DNA of 64,000 bases from GCA-003244245 sp963822695 (GTDB lineage: Bacteria > Actinomycetota > Actinomycetes > Mycobacteriales > Pseudonocardiaceae): contig CAWGJH010000016.1 in NCBI GenBank assembly GCA_963822695.1, forward strand, positions 310,001 through 374,000. The letters run 5' to 3'. The translations under genes and the position numbers were made by a program. This document shows, piece after piece, positions 1 through 11,606 of the stretch. The notes beneath the pieces were generated by a model. It saw only the letters and a list, made by a program, of their open reading frames with translations, was not told the DNA's origin and made no database searches. Each line of letters begins with the position of its first letter. Position 1 is the first letter of the stretch.

Positions 1-269
1 TTGACGACGCGTCACGACGCGCGCGAGCTGCCGCATGACGAGATCATAACCAGCACGCGGTACACGCATGACTTCGGGGGCTGCCGGCGTCGGCGGCAAG
101 TGCGAGGTCAGCCGGCGACCGGGGTCTGGTGCTGGCGGCACCCGGGGTGGGCATCGGGTCGATGTGCGGGACGGGGTTCGCACTGGGGTCTCACTCGGCG
201 GTGACGGTTTCCCGCGCCGCCTGGTGACGGTCCACGATGGACCGCTGAGCGTGATCGAATGGATACGGG
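1..269. other. Left edge, no supported gene
   Basis: A frame open from the first base reads about 30 plausible residues and then turns arginine-rich and unnatural. It could be the tail of a gene cut by the window edge, but no family is recognisable. The start of the HTH/TPR regulator follows at about 270. Confidence 0.3.
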
Positions 270-1717
270 GTGGCAACGACCATGAGTGGTGCGGGTGGGA
301 CGGCGGCGGGCGGCAACACCGCGTTGCGGGTATTGCTGGAGGAAGCGGAGATGAGCAACGCTGGGCTGGCGCGCGCGGTGGTCAGCGCCGCCGCCCGGGA
401 GGGACAGCATCTGGGCACCAACACCACCTCGGTGCGGCGGATACTGGATGGCGCTCAGCCGCGCTGGCCGGTGCCGCGTCTGGTCGCTGCCGTGTTGAGC
501 CGGCGGTTGCAGCGGAGGGTAAAGGTCACCGAGTGCGGGTTTATCGACCGTGAACCCACCGGTGAGGATCCGTATGACGGGTTGACCTGTGCAGGCACAC
601 TGGAGGGCACAGTCCGCACGATCGTCGAGCTCTCGGGACGGGACATGCGCCGCCGCAAACTGCTGCTGGGTTCCGGGTTCAGTATGGCAGCGTTCGCCGA
701 GCCCACGCTGCTCGCCCTCATCGCGCCCCCGGCCCAAAGCAGCGCTCGCGCGACGGGTCAGCGGGTCGGCATGGCCGACGTGGAAGTCCTCACCGAACAG
801 ATCGATCACTTGACCAGGCTGGGTTTCCAGTTCGGAACGTGGCGGGTGCGGGAGCAGGTGGTGGTGCTACTGCACCGGGAGGCCAACACCTTGCTGCACG
901 GCAGTTACTCGGAGAAGATCGGCAGGGCCCTGCTCTCCGGGGTCGCCCAGGCCACCCGGCTGGCCGGATACATGTCATCCGACGGGGGCCGCGACGCGCT
1001 GGCGCAGCGCTACTACATCCAGGCACTCGATCTGGCCATGCGGGCCGGAGACCGACTGTATGCAGCTGAGGTGCTGGCCACGATGAGCCGGATGACGGTC
1101 CGGATCGGCGAGAACACACCCGCTGAGCACGACACGGCGCGGCACGGGCGCCAAGCGGTCGCGCTCGCCCGAGCCGGACTGACCATCACTCAAGGCGCGG
1201 CCACCCCAGCGCTGGCCGCCGAGCTACACGTGCTGGAGGCACGCGGCCTGGCACTGCTCGGCGAGGCCAACGCGGCCCGTCGCGCGGCGCTGGCCGCTGA
1301 GCGGCTCTACGAGTCGGTACGCCCCGGCGACGGGCCCCCTGGCAGGGTTCCTTCTACTCCGAAAACTCATTGATGGCTGACGTCGGCCTCTGCCTCAGCA
1401 ACCTCGGCGAGTTCAAGCAGGCACTCACTCTGAGCACCACAGCCTTGCGGAGAACCGAGACCTGGAGAGTCCGCTCCCAGGCGATAATCCAGACCTATAT
1501 CGCCACCCATCATCTTTCCGTCCGTGATCTGGAACAGGCTGCCGTATACGGCCGGGACGCGCTGCGCACCGCCACCGACGTCAGCTCGACCATCATCGCC
1601 CAGCGGTTGGGCACCCTGCACCGGCACATCCAGCCCCTGCGCGCCAGCTCCCCGCACCTGCGTGAGCTGGACGAGCGGCTCACCACCTTCTTCACCCCCA
1701 ACGCCCGACAAAACTAA
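270..1717 (+). pseudogene. HTH/TPR-type transcriptional regulator with a single-base frameshift
   Basis: Reads as a Streptomyces-style regulator: a short N-terminal DNA-binding-like region, a twin-arginine-like stretch (MRRRKLLLGSGFSMAAFAEP, about residues 128-147), then a helical repeat region. The first frame stops at 1373 after an unnatural tail (GDGPPGRVPSTPKTH). The frame shifted by -1 reads the natural continuation WQGSFYSENSLMADVGLCLS and runs to 1717. The switch falls in the C run at 1335-1339, so one C appears to be missing. With the shift repaired the protein would be about 480 residues. The HTH assignment is inferred from family resemblance and is not clear-cut. Whether the shift is a real mutation or a base-calling error cannot be told from one sequence. 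Confidence 0.6.
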
Positions 1718-1859
1718 CGCCCGGGTCGTGGACGCGATCCGCACCGGGGACCGGCACCAGCGGGCCCGTATGACCGGTGACCGGGCGTCGGCGCAGGCCT
1801 CCTCCGAGCTCGACCCCGCACCGAAGCACAGCGGATAATCTTGGTGGGAAGGGGTGTGA

Positions 1860-4409
1860 TCAGCTATGGGAGCGGACCCACTCCTCCAGCTGGTTCGCCT
1901 CGTCCTCACGACCGAGGGCGCGGAGGTCGGCGGCGAGGTTGCTGGCCGAGGCCAGGGTGTGGGGGTGGTCGTCGCCCAGTACCCGGCGGCGGCGGGTGAA
2001 AGTGTCTTGTTGGAGTTGGCGGGCCTGCTCGTAGTAGCCCAGGGCACGGAGGTCGGCGGCGAGGTTGCTGGCCGAGGCCAGGGTGTGGGGGTGGTCGTCG
2101 CCCAGTACTCGGCGGCGGCGGGTGAGGGTGTCTTGCTGGAGTTGGCGGGCCTGTTCGTGGCGGCCCAGCGCGTGCAGGTCGAGGGCGAGGTTGTTGGCCG
2201 AGGCGAGGGTGCTGGGGTGATCCTCGCCGAGTACCCGCCGCCTCCGGGTGAGGGTGTCTTGCTGGAGCTGACGGGCCTGTTCGTGGCGGCCCAGCTTGCG
2301 CAGGTCGCAGGCTAGGTTGTTGGCCGAGGTCAGGGTACCGAGGTGGTCCTCACCCAGTACCCGGCGGCAGCGAGTGAGGATGTCCTCGTCGAGCATGCGG
2401 GCCTGCTCGTGCTGGCCCAGCATATCCAGGTTTATGGCGAGATTGTTGGCCGATTGCAGGGTGTCGGGGTGGTCCTCACCCAGTACCCGGCGGCGGCGGG
2501 TGAGGATGTCGTCGTCGAGTTGGCGGGCCTGCTCGTACTGGCCCAGCTCGTACAGGTTTACGGCGAAATTGCTGGCCGATTCCAGGGTGTCGGGGTGGTC
2601 CTCACCCAGCACCGAGCGACGCAGGCTCAATGCCCGTTCGAACAGTGGCCGGGCGGATGCGGGTTCCCCTCGGGTCAGCACATACGATCCGGCGTGGTGG
2701 AGCAGCCAGCCGACGTCGTCCCCGGTCGGATCGAGGGTGTGGCGGGCATCGGTGGCGGCAAGGACGTGCGGGCGCAGCTGCCGCCAGAGCGACCAGGTCG
2801 GCGGGTTATTCCAGGGGTCATCGGCTGGAACTGTGGCACGGAGTAGCCGGATCGCGACGGTGGCCATGTCGTGCTCGCTGGGCTGGGAGAGAAGAATGGC
2901 ACGCAGCAGCCGGTGCAGCTGCAGGCTGCCAGGCTCGACGCGGGCCAGCCCTGCTCGTCGCAACAGCCGGGTCAGCTCGGTGAAGGTCAGCGGATCACGG
3001 GCCATGGTGGCGAGTGGGTCGGGGAGTCGGTCGGGGTGGGTGGTGAACAGGGTGAGGGGGATCGGGTCGGGGGCCAGGTGCGCGGCCAGGGTGAGCAGGT
3101 CCAGCGCGGCCGGTGCCTGCTTGGCGAGCCGGTCGAAGGCGATCTGGTAACTGGCGGCCAGCGACACCGGGTAGGTGGCGGGCGTTCCGTGGGTCAGCAG
3201 TTCCGCGGTGCGCTCGTTGAGCAAGGACAGGTAGTCGCCGGTGGGTATGGCGGTTTCGGTCAGGTAGGCGGCGGCCTGACTGAGCGCCAGGGGCAGGTCG
3301 CCCAGGGCGTCGGCGATCCGGGCGGCGTCGTCGGTGGTGAGTCGCGGGACGCGGCGCAGCAGGGTGAGCGACTCGCTGCGGTCGAAGACGTCTACCCCGA
3401 GTGGGGTGGCGAGGTCGCGCCAGGCGGGGTTGCGGGAAGTGATCAATACCTGCCCGCCACCACCGGTGGCCAGGTGAGGGGCCAGCGCGGCGGGGTCCTC
3501 GGCGTTGTCGTAGATCAGCAACCAGCGGTCCCGTTCCCGCAGCGCCCCCAGCAGCCGCGCCACCGCCGAGGCGACGGGGTCGGTGGCCCCGGCCAGGCCC
3601 AGGGCGTGAGCGAGCTGAGCCAGCCGGTCGGGGATCAGCGTGGGTACTTCGGAGGGGATCCACCAGACCACGTCGTAGTCGGTGTCGTGGCGGTGGGCGT
3701 ACTCGATGGCCAGCGCGGTCTTGCCGATCCCGCCCATGCCGTGCAGGGCCTGTACCACCGTCGCCCGGCCAGCTCGCAACGACGTGCGCAACCCGGTGAG
3801 CAGGTCTTCACGTCCGGTGAAGGTGGCATTGCGCGCGGGCACGTTCCACACCCGCCCGCCCCGGGGCCGCTCAGTCAGTGTCTGGAACAGCTTTTCGCTC
3901 AACTCCTCCGGGGTGGTGACCGTGACGGTGGTCAGTCCACTGTCCCCGAGCCGGGCGCGGAACGCGTCCTGGCGGGTACCGTGCTGCTGGTCGCGGAACA
4001 GATCCGCTGGGCCTTCCGCCTCAGCACCCAGCAGGAACACTAACCGGGGCAGGCCATGCTCACCCGCAGCCTCGTACTCCAACTCCGTATAGGACAGCTC
4101 CGGCCGGTCGCGCACCGGGGATCCGTACCGGAACCCGACGATGGCCACATAGATGTCGGCGGCCAGCACCGCCTCTCGGCACACCCGCTCCGGGCACTGG
4201 TCCCGGGCGGTGAAATACGCCATGTCCCCGATGGCGTCCCCGGCGCGGGTGATCGCCTGCTCCGCAGCGTCAACGAAGGAGCGGCGAGTAGGAAACCGCC
4301 GCAGCTCCGAGTTATGGCTCAGGAACACCCGCCGCGGCCGTGATGACACGCCTCGTAGCATCTCACTGACCGGTTCCGATCGGCCGGTCTGCCTACGGCT
4401 TGTCGTCAC
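1860..4409 (-). CDS. DUF4062-NB-ARC-TPR protein (STAND NTPase)
   Basis: Protein of 849 residues with three parts. Residues 27-185 resemble DUF4062 (VFLSHNSELRRFP near residue 28). Residues about 195-400 are an NB-ARC-type ATPase with Walker A GMGGIGKTALA at 224-234, Walker B WLLIYDN at 296-302, ITSRNPAW at 323-330 and a GLPL-like GDLPLALSQAAAYL at 370-383. Residues 600-849 are six 42-residue kinesin-light-chain-type TPRs, each with the signature VLGEDHPxTL. STAND proteins of this layout sense a ligand through the repeats and oligomerise on ATP binding. In bacteria they include antiphage proteins and regulators of secondary metabolism. Location near a type I restriction locus favours defence, but that is inference. 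A related FxSxx-COOH-associated TPR protein (FxsT-like) is the main alternative. The start is not confirmed by a strong ribosome site. Confidence 0.8.
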   Translation of the reverse strand: MTTSRRQTGRSEPVSEMLRGVSSRPRRVFLSHNSELRRFPTRRSFVDAAEQAITRAGDAIGDMAYFTARDQCPERVCREAVLAADIYVAIVGFRYGSPVRDRPELSYTELEYEAAGEHGLPRLVFLLGAEAEGPADLFRDQQHGTRQDAFRARLGDSGLTTVTVTTPEELSEKLFQTLTERPRGGRVWNVPARNATFTGREDLLTGLRTSLRAGRATVVQALHGMGGIGKTALAIEYAHRHDTDYDVVWWIPSEVPTLIPDRLAQLAHALGLAGATDPVASAVARLLGALRERDRWLLIYDNAEDPAALAPHLATGGGGQVLITSRNPAWRDLATPLGVDVFDRSESLTLLRRVPRLTTDDAARIADALGDLPLALSQAAAYLTETAIPTGDYLSLLNERTAELLTHGTPATYPVSLAASYQIAFDRLAKQAPAALDLLTLAAHLAPDPIPLTLFTTHPDRLPDPLATMARDPLTFTELTRLLRRAGLARVEPGSLQLHRLLRAILLSQPSEHDMATVAIRLLRATVPADDPWNNPPTWSLWRQLRPHVLAATDARHTLDPTGDDVGWLLHHAGSYVLTRGEPASARPLFERALSLRRSVLGEDHPDTLESASNFAVNLYELGQYEQARQLDDDILTRRRRVLGEDHPDTLQSANNLAINLDMLGQHEQARMLDEDILTRCRRVLGEDHLGTLTSANNLACDLRKLGRHEQARQLQQDTLTRRRRVLGEDHPSTLASANNLALDLHALGRHEQARQLQQDTLTRRRRVLGDDHPHTLASASNLAADLRALGYYEQARQLQQDTFTRRRRVLGDDHPHTLASASNLAADLRALGREDEANQLEEWVRSHS
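1863..2612 (-). repeat. Six in-frame 126-bp tandem repeats coding TPRs
   Basis: The 3' part of the STAND gene is built from six 126-bp units (42 codons), each containing the VLGE/DDHP signature. The last two units are nearly identical over most of their length, which suggests recent duplication. Such arrays can gain or lose units by slippage or recombination. Confidence 0.8.
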
Positions 4410-4450
4410 GTCGTGGCCGAGATCGCTGCGTCAGGATGGGTGAGGAGTGA

Positions 4451-4640
4451 TCAGTAGGGTACTCCGCTCTACCCGGTTCCTGAGGCCGCTCGCTACCTCG
4501 ACGTACCCGCGAGCACGTTGACGACCTGGACGCACAGCTATCGGCGGCGGTCCGCCAGCCGCCGCGGCCCCAACATCCCGTTCAGCCGATTCCCGCTGGT
4601 TGTACCTGGTGCAGCTGTCAACCGGCCGACGTGTCGAGCT
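4451..4640 (+). pseudogene. Remnant of a DUF433-type antitoxin N-terminus
   Basis: Starting directly after an in-frame stop at 4448-4450, this frame reads GTPLYPVPEAARYLDVPAST and then TTWTHSYRRRSA. The intact antitoxin at 17943 reads ATPLYSVAEAARYLDVPAST and then FATWTHGYRRRPA at the same place. Homology ends shortly after this MerR-like helix-turn-helix segment. There is no start codon and no DUF433 domain, so it is a decayed copy. No toxin partner follows. Confidence 0.65.
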
Positions 4641-4813
4641 ACGGGTCCTGCACACGCTGAAAGCCGGACTCCAGCCTCTACCGTTCGCGCGATTCCACGC
4701 ACCGGGCACTGCTTCGTGCCCACCTCGGTCGCGGCGGCCAAGTCGAGCTACGCGAAGCCCCCACCCCCGCCGGACCTGGCCTGACGACCGCCCCCGGCCT
4801 CCCGACGGCATGA

Positions 4814-5334
4814 TGGGCGGCCGTACGAGTCACACTTGACGACATCGCTTCGGTCCGCACCAGCCGCATGACCATCCACCAGAGCTTTCTCGACCACGCC
4901 ATGCCTCAGCTGCTCGGCACGCCCATCGACACCACGGCGCCGCGCCCCTGGACGACTGCCCACGGCGACCTCCACTTCGCCAACATCAGCGCGCCACCCT
5001 GTGCCTATTCGTTTTGGAAGGCTGGGGCCTGGCACCAACGGGCTATGACGCCGCGATGCTCCACAGCTACAGCCTTCTGGTGCCCCCCATCGCCGCTCGG
5101 ATCCGCACCGAGCTCGTCGAGGTACCTGACACACCCTCCGGTCGCTTCGCCGAACTGATCGTCATCACCGAGCTTCTCCACGCCGCCACCCGCGGCGACC
5201 ACCTCGCACTGGCCGAACCCTTACGTCGGCGCGCCAGCCTCCTGGGACGGAGTACCCCTGCGCTGCTCACCCTTTTCGGGCACGGGATCAGGGCTATCCC
5301 TCGACGTCAGTGCGGTCATGGTAGTAAACGGTAA
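4814..5334 (+). pseudogene. Broken aminoglycoside-phosphotransferase (APH)-family kinase
   Basis: One frame (opening after a stop at 4811) ends with the catalytic loop motif TTAHGDLHFANIS near 4957-4995, matching the HGDxxxxN Brenner motif of APH kinases. A second frame continues it as FVLEGWGLAPTGYDAAMLHS from about 5009. The intact paralogue at 41036 has HADLNWANL and WEDHGLAPRGLDAATL at the equivalent points. The two frames join near 5000-5010, so there is a frameshift. The DWE metal-binding motif has become LEGW. The N-lobe is missing. Non-functional remnant. Confidence 0.65.
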
Positions 5335-5518
5335 TGGACGGCCGGTTCTCGCCGTCAGAGGTGATCTCGGAATGTAAAATGAGGTCGCTAATGTCAACAT
5401 CTCCGAGTTCATCAATTGTATCGGCAACGCGCCGCAATAGCGCCGGGACATTGTCTTGCCTCGCGCTTCGTGGATTGGCTTGCGAAAAATGAAGCGCGGT
5501 GTAGCGTGGAACTGGCAT
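5294..5518 (-). CDS. Small hypothetical protein (74 aa)
   Basis: Short acidic protein whose middle (RVADTIDELGDVDISDLILH) reads like a folded alpha/beta domain. No family recognised. It lies 33 bp downstream of the secreted small protein at 5552 on the same strand, so the two may be an operon. The DNA here (about 5340-5620) is visibly lower in GC than its neighbours, suggesting acquisition from elsewhere. A role as partner or immunity-like protein of the upstream gene is possible but only suggested by position. Confidence 0.45.
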   Translation of the reverse strand: MPVPRYTALHFSQANPRSARQDNVPALLRRVADTIDELGDVDISDLILHSEITSDGENRPSITVYYHDRTDVEG

Positions 5519-5551
5519 CTTCTTTGCAACCTTTGATAGTAATTGTGTTCA

Positions 5552-5863
5552 TTATTTCCGTCGTTTCTGCTTGTTTCGCTCTTTATTATATTTTTCAGCT
5601 TGAATCTGTTTCTGCCTCGCTCGCTTGAAGGATTTTTGGTCGTAAGGCCGCCCAGCCTCCTCGTTCGCAACCGCGCGCCTTTCTTCCTCGGATAGCTGAG
5701 GTGGTTGCGGCGCCATATCAACCGAGCCACTGAAGAGCGGCACTCCTCCTGCTGTCGAGGGGTGCGATTCTCCCGTGCTGGTTGCTGAAGCGTCCGGTGC
5801 TCCTGCAACGAGAACCGCTAACGCGGCTAGCGGTGCAGCAACACCACCGATGACAGATTTCAT
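5552..5863 (-). CDS. Small secreted protein with a basic tail
   Basis: The start is placed at the ATG giving MKSVIGGVAAPLAALAVLV, a clear Sec signal peptide ending near APDASA. The mature part (about 75 residues) has a low-complexity stretch and then a strongly basic C-terminus containing SFKRARQKQIQAEKYNKE and ending NKQKRRK. Similar basic tails (AR-KQIQNEKY-ERNKQK) occur at the ends of polymorphic toxin and RHS-type proteins, which is a weak resemblance only. The next gene downstream (5294-5518) could be its partner. Exported; function unknown. Confidence 0.5.
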   Translation of the reverse strand: MKSVIGGVAAPLAALAVLVAGAPDASATSTGESHPSTAGGVPLFSGSVDMAPQPPQLSEEERRAVANEEAGRPYDQKSFKRARQKQIQAEKYNKERNKQKRRK

Positions 5864-6231
5864 GACTTCCCCAGAGTAGAGACAGCGAGCGTGTGAGACG
5901 CCCAAGACGAGTAGAGAGGAACAGCAGATTCGCCCGCCGCTAGGCGGAGCGCGAAATGCTGACGATGATCGCCAAGCCGGTGGGACACTATCATCAGGGA
6001 TCCACTACTAACAAGACATGGGCCTGCACGCCGGCCTGGTGTCGGCCCTGAGCGCGTCCCTGACGCGTCCACACCTCCGTGCCCGTAGCCCCAATCTCCC
6101 GGGGATCTCGTCCTCGCAACTGGTCGCGCTGCAGCCTTCGTCGAGTCCCCCGGCGCTTGGGTCATCGCCCACCACCCCCGTCGCGGTCCCGGCCCTTCCT
6201 CTTGGTTGTGGTGGCGGTAGCGTCGCGCGTC
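5864..6231. other. Intergenic, no gene recognised
   Basis: Separates the minus-strand secreted protein from the plus-strand TPR gene. Both promoters must lie here. Open frames present do not show a natural amino-acid composition. Confidence 0.4.
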
Positions 6232-7971
6232 GTGGCTGACGTGTCGAGATCGGTGCCGGAGATGGTTGACGACTTCACCAAGTTGTACGAGTGGCAGGAC
6301 GGCGCCGAGGTGCGGCTGAGGCAGGCGCGTGATGATCAGCCGTTGGCGTGTGCTCTGGTGATGGCGGCGTTGTCCTGGGACCGGGTGGACCAGCGGGGGT
6401 GGCGCGCACCTGCGGTGCTGTGTGCGCAGGCGCGCCGGTTGATGGCCCTCTGGGGGGTCCGCACTGAGTCGGTGGACGACGCGGACCGGGTGGGCGCGGC
6501 CTTGGCGTGGGCGACGCAGGACCCGGCGCTGGTGGAGTGCGACGGCCAGGGCCGCTACCGGCCGGTGTGTGAGATGGTGTTCCCTGTCGGTGTACAGCTC
6601 TGGCGAGAGCATCACCGCGCTGCGGTGGCCTCCGGTGTGCTCACACCGCTGGAGCTGGTGGAAAAGGGTGATGCTGATCGCGATGCGAGCCCGGCCGATC
6701 TCGATGCCGCCGAGGTGTCGTATCGGCTCGCCGTGGACAGCGACGACCCGGACGCGGCGGCGTTGGCGTCGCTGCGACTGGCCGAGCTCGCCGAGGGGCT
6801 CGACCAACCAGCGGAGGCGGCACGCCGGTACGCCGACGTCGCGGCCTTGCGGCATCCGGTTGCGTCGCCGCCTGCGGTGCTGTGGCTGGCCCGCCAAGCC
6901 GGCCGGGACGGTGACCGGCCTGCGGCGCGTGTTCTGGTGCAGGAGGTCCTCAGTAGTGGCGACGGGCCGTTACTGCCGGAGGCATGGAGCTTGCTGGCCA
7001 GCCTCGCATGGCTCGACGACGACAGAGACGGGGCAGTGGCCGCTATGCGGCTGGCGGTGGACACGGCCGGAGAGTGGCACTGGGCGTACAGCCGACGCCT
7101 GGCCGAGATGCTCGCCGCCGGCGGCGACCTGGCGGGCGCGGCCGACACATATCGCGGGTTGCTGGACCAGCCTTTGCTCCCAGGCCCGGACGCCGGGCGG
7201 TACGTGCAGCTCATGGCGGCGGCTGGCCGTGTTGATGAGGCAGTGGCTGTCCTCGAGCAGTACGCCGCTGAGGACGGGCTCTTCGCCGGGGACCTGCTAC
7301 TGGCCCTGGCGTCCGCCCATGCGGCTCGCGATGACCTCGACGCTACTCGACAGGCGCTTGCCCGCGTTCGCGCCCACTGGAGCGCGGCGCTGCCGCAGGT
7401 GTCGGTGCGGGCCGACGTGATGGAGGCGTCGGTGGCCGCCGCGGACGGCGACGACGAACGCGCGGCCCACCTGTTCCGGTCGTTGACGGACACTGACGAC
7501 GCCAAGCGTCGCGAGCTGGCCCGCCCGCTGCTGATCGCCGCCGGGGAGCAGCTCGCCGCAGACAAGAAAGTTTGCATGATCCCCGGTACACGGCCGTTGC
7601 TGGAGTACCTGTCCGAGGCTGCAGCGCCGGACACCGCAACATGGGCTGCCACCAGTCTGGCGCACCTGGCCACCGTGGAAGGCCGTCCCGATGACGCGGA
7701 AGCCGCCGTCCGCCTCGCGGCCCGCCACCTGAACCCCGATGAGGTGACCATTCTGCGGGCGCTGCTGCTGCACCGCGCCGGCCGCGACCGCGACGCGCTC
7801 GCCTACCTCGTCGACGCCTGCGAGACGGCGACCCCGCCGGCCTCGACTGCACTGTTGTCGGCCATCACCGCATTCGGGATGCGCGGTCTCCGGCCCGACG
7901 CTCAGCAGCGCCGCCGGCTCCAGGCCGCCGTCGATCATGCCTTCGGCGACGACGGCAGCGCCGCGTTGTAG
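6232..7971 (+). CDS. TPR-rich protein of unknown function
   Basis: About 579 residues from the GTG at 6232 (VADVSRSVPEMVDDFTKLYE); the ATG at 6262 is an alternative. From residue ~160 the protein is a chain of degenerate tetratricopeptide-like helical hairpins, recognisable from repeating A-A-L-A-LA patterns (for example DPDAAALASLRLAELAEGL). No catalytic motif, signal peptide or membrane segment is visible. Repeat scaffolds of this type in actinomycetes often work with HTH regulators or STAND ATPases, and both occur nearby, but a partner cannot be named. Confidence 0.6.
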   Translation: MADVSRSVPEMVDDFTKLYEWQDGAEVRLRQARDDQPLACALVMAALSWDRVDQRGWRAPAVLCAQARRLMALWGVRTESVDDADRVGAALAWATQDPALVECDGQGRYRPVCEMVFPVGVQLWREHHRAAVASGVLTPLELVEKGDADRDASPADLDAAEVSYRLAVDSDDPDAAALASLRLAELAEGLDQPAEAARRYADVAALRHPVASPPAVLWLARQAGRDGDRPAARVLVQEVLSSGDGPLLPEAWSLLASLAWLDDDRDGAVAAMRLAVDTAGEWHWAYSRRLAEMLAAGGDLAGAADTYRGLLDQPLLPGPDAGRYVQLMAAAGRVDEAVAVLEQYAAEDGLFAGDLLLALASAHAARDDLDATRQALARVRAHWSAALPQVSVRADVMEASVAAADGDDERAAHLFRSLTDTDDAKRRELARPLLIAAGEQLAADKKVCMIPGTRPLLEYLSEAAAPDTATWAATSLAHLATVEGRPDDAEAAVRLAARHLNPDEVTILRALLLHRAGRDRDALAYLVDACETATPPASTALLSAITAFGMRGLRPDAQQRRRLQAAVDHAFGDDGSAAL

Positions 7972-8010
7972 CGCAGGGGCTGACCGCTGCGGCGCTCATG
8001 ATTCCGGGGT

Positions 8011-9316
8011 TTACCCAGCGGGGTTGATGATGGTCCGGGTAGTGCTGCGTGAAAAGCGGTGCGTGGTGAAGTCCTCGATCGCTTCCCCGATGCGGTTTGC
8101 TTCCGCAGCGCCTCGATAGCGCGATGCGCCCACCATGCGTCCGAGGGTGGTGAGCCGCCGCACCACGGACTCGGTGCGCTGTTCCGGATTCACTGCGAAC
8201 ACCGGCCCGAGCGCGTCCTCGGCTCCAGCGAGGTCATCGCGCAGGGTGCGGGCCGTGGCGAGATCCACCCGCGCGGCAAACTCACCGGCCATCCACCGGT
8301 CGGCTTCGGGCACGTCGCTGAACAGTTGCAAGGCGGTGGTGGATTGAGCCACGGCTGACTCGCTCTCACCGAGAGCGACGAACGCTGCCCCGGCGGACAT
8401 CGCCAAGCGAGCGGGGCTGAAAGCGAGTAAACCGCCAGTATCGTCCAGGAATGGGTCGTCTCCGGCGCGTTGCGCTTCCTCGTCGGCGGCCTCGTAGGCG
8501 GCGCGGACCTCGTGGCGGGCACCGATCAATGCGAGCGAGCGGGCTTGCACGTCGTAGAGCTGAGCGCGGGCGGTGCCAGCGGGCGCGGTGTCCAGCGCAG
8601 CGGCCGCCAAAGCCACACCGTGACGTGGACGGTCGGTCCAGACCATGACGGTGACCTGCAGCGATCGCGCCCAGGTGCGCAGTGACGGGTGGTCGATGAT
8701 GCTTCCGTAGGTGTGCGCGGCGCGGGCCTGCTCCTCAGCCACGTCTGGGTGGCCCAGGTCCCAGCTCGCCGTGGAGAGCAGACCGCATACCAGCCCCGCC
8801 AGCAGGTACAGCTCGGCTTGCTGGCGTGGTTTATGGGTGCGGTCCAGCTGCTTGTACACGGTGTCCCGCAGGCGCACCAGGTCGATGAATCTCGCCAAGG
8901 ACGGGGTCGCACACCACTCCCGCGCCAACCGCCTCGCGACGCTGTACAGCTGGTCCAGCGCGGACGGGTCCAGCGCGGCGGCGGCGTTGATAGCGTGCTC
9001 CGTCGGTTCCCGGCCAGCGTTCACGATCAGCTCCTCCTCGGTCATCGCGACCGCGAGCGCGACCGCGCCGCTCTCGGGGTCCGAGCAGCCGGGAGATGGG
9101 CTCCCGCCACCAGTGTTCCAGGATCCGGCGGCATACCGGGCGTGGCATGTCCGCCGCCCCGGCAAGCCACCGCTTAACCTGGCGCTCCGAGACGTGGGTC
9201 TTGTTCTCCCCGCACTCGATCGCCGTGGCCCGGAACCGAGTGACGAACTCGGGAATGGATAGATGCGCGAACTGTACGTGCTGTTCTAGCCGTGTTCGCG
9301 GCGCTGGCTGAGCCAT
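8011..9316 (-). pseudogene. HTH/TPR-type regulator with a single-base frameshift
   Basis: The true N-terminus starts at the ATG at 9314-9316 behind a GGGAGGGAAG ribosome site. It reads MAQPAPRTRLEQHVQFAHLS and a DNA-binding-like segment ending WWREPISRLLGP. There the frame changes. The remaining ~350 residues (PESGAVALAVAMTEEELIVN onward to 8011) are in another frame and form TPR-like helices. The junction is at about 9080-9085, in the run read as GGACCCCGAG on the coding strand, where one base is missing or extra. Repaired, it would be about 434 residues and resemble the regulator at 270-1717. It is divergent from hsdM, with a 272-bp gap holding both promoters. Confidence 0.6.
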
Positions 9317-9588
9317 CGATCTTCCCTCCCGGCGGTGAGCCGAGACGGTAACCGAACTGCGCACCAAGTGTGATCAGTTGCCCCGCAGCGTCACCGTAAC
9401 GGCCTCTCGCTGGCCTCCGCACTGAGCAGCGTGCTTGCGCGCGTGGGTTCTGGTGACATCTGCCTGGCACCATGCCCCGCGCCGCTCGAAAACCCTGATC
9501 AAACGCCCTGACCGTGGGTTGTGTCCGACCCACCGGCACCCCGTGCGAGTATCACTCACGTTGCCAGACGAGGATGAACGAGGTGTCG

Positions 9589-11606
<2,018 letters not shown>

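Noticed and set aside
2871..4043. Long plus-strand open frame inside the STAND gene
   Set aside because: Gly/Gln/Val-rich shadow with no domain; the minus strand has Walker motifs and TPRs.
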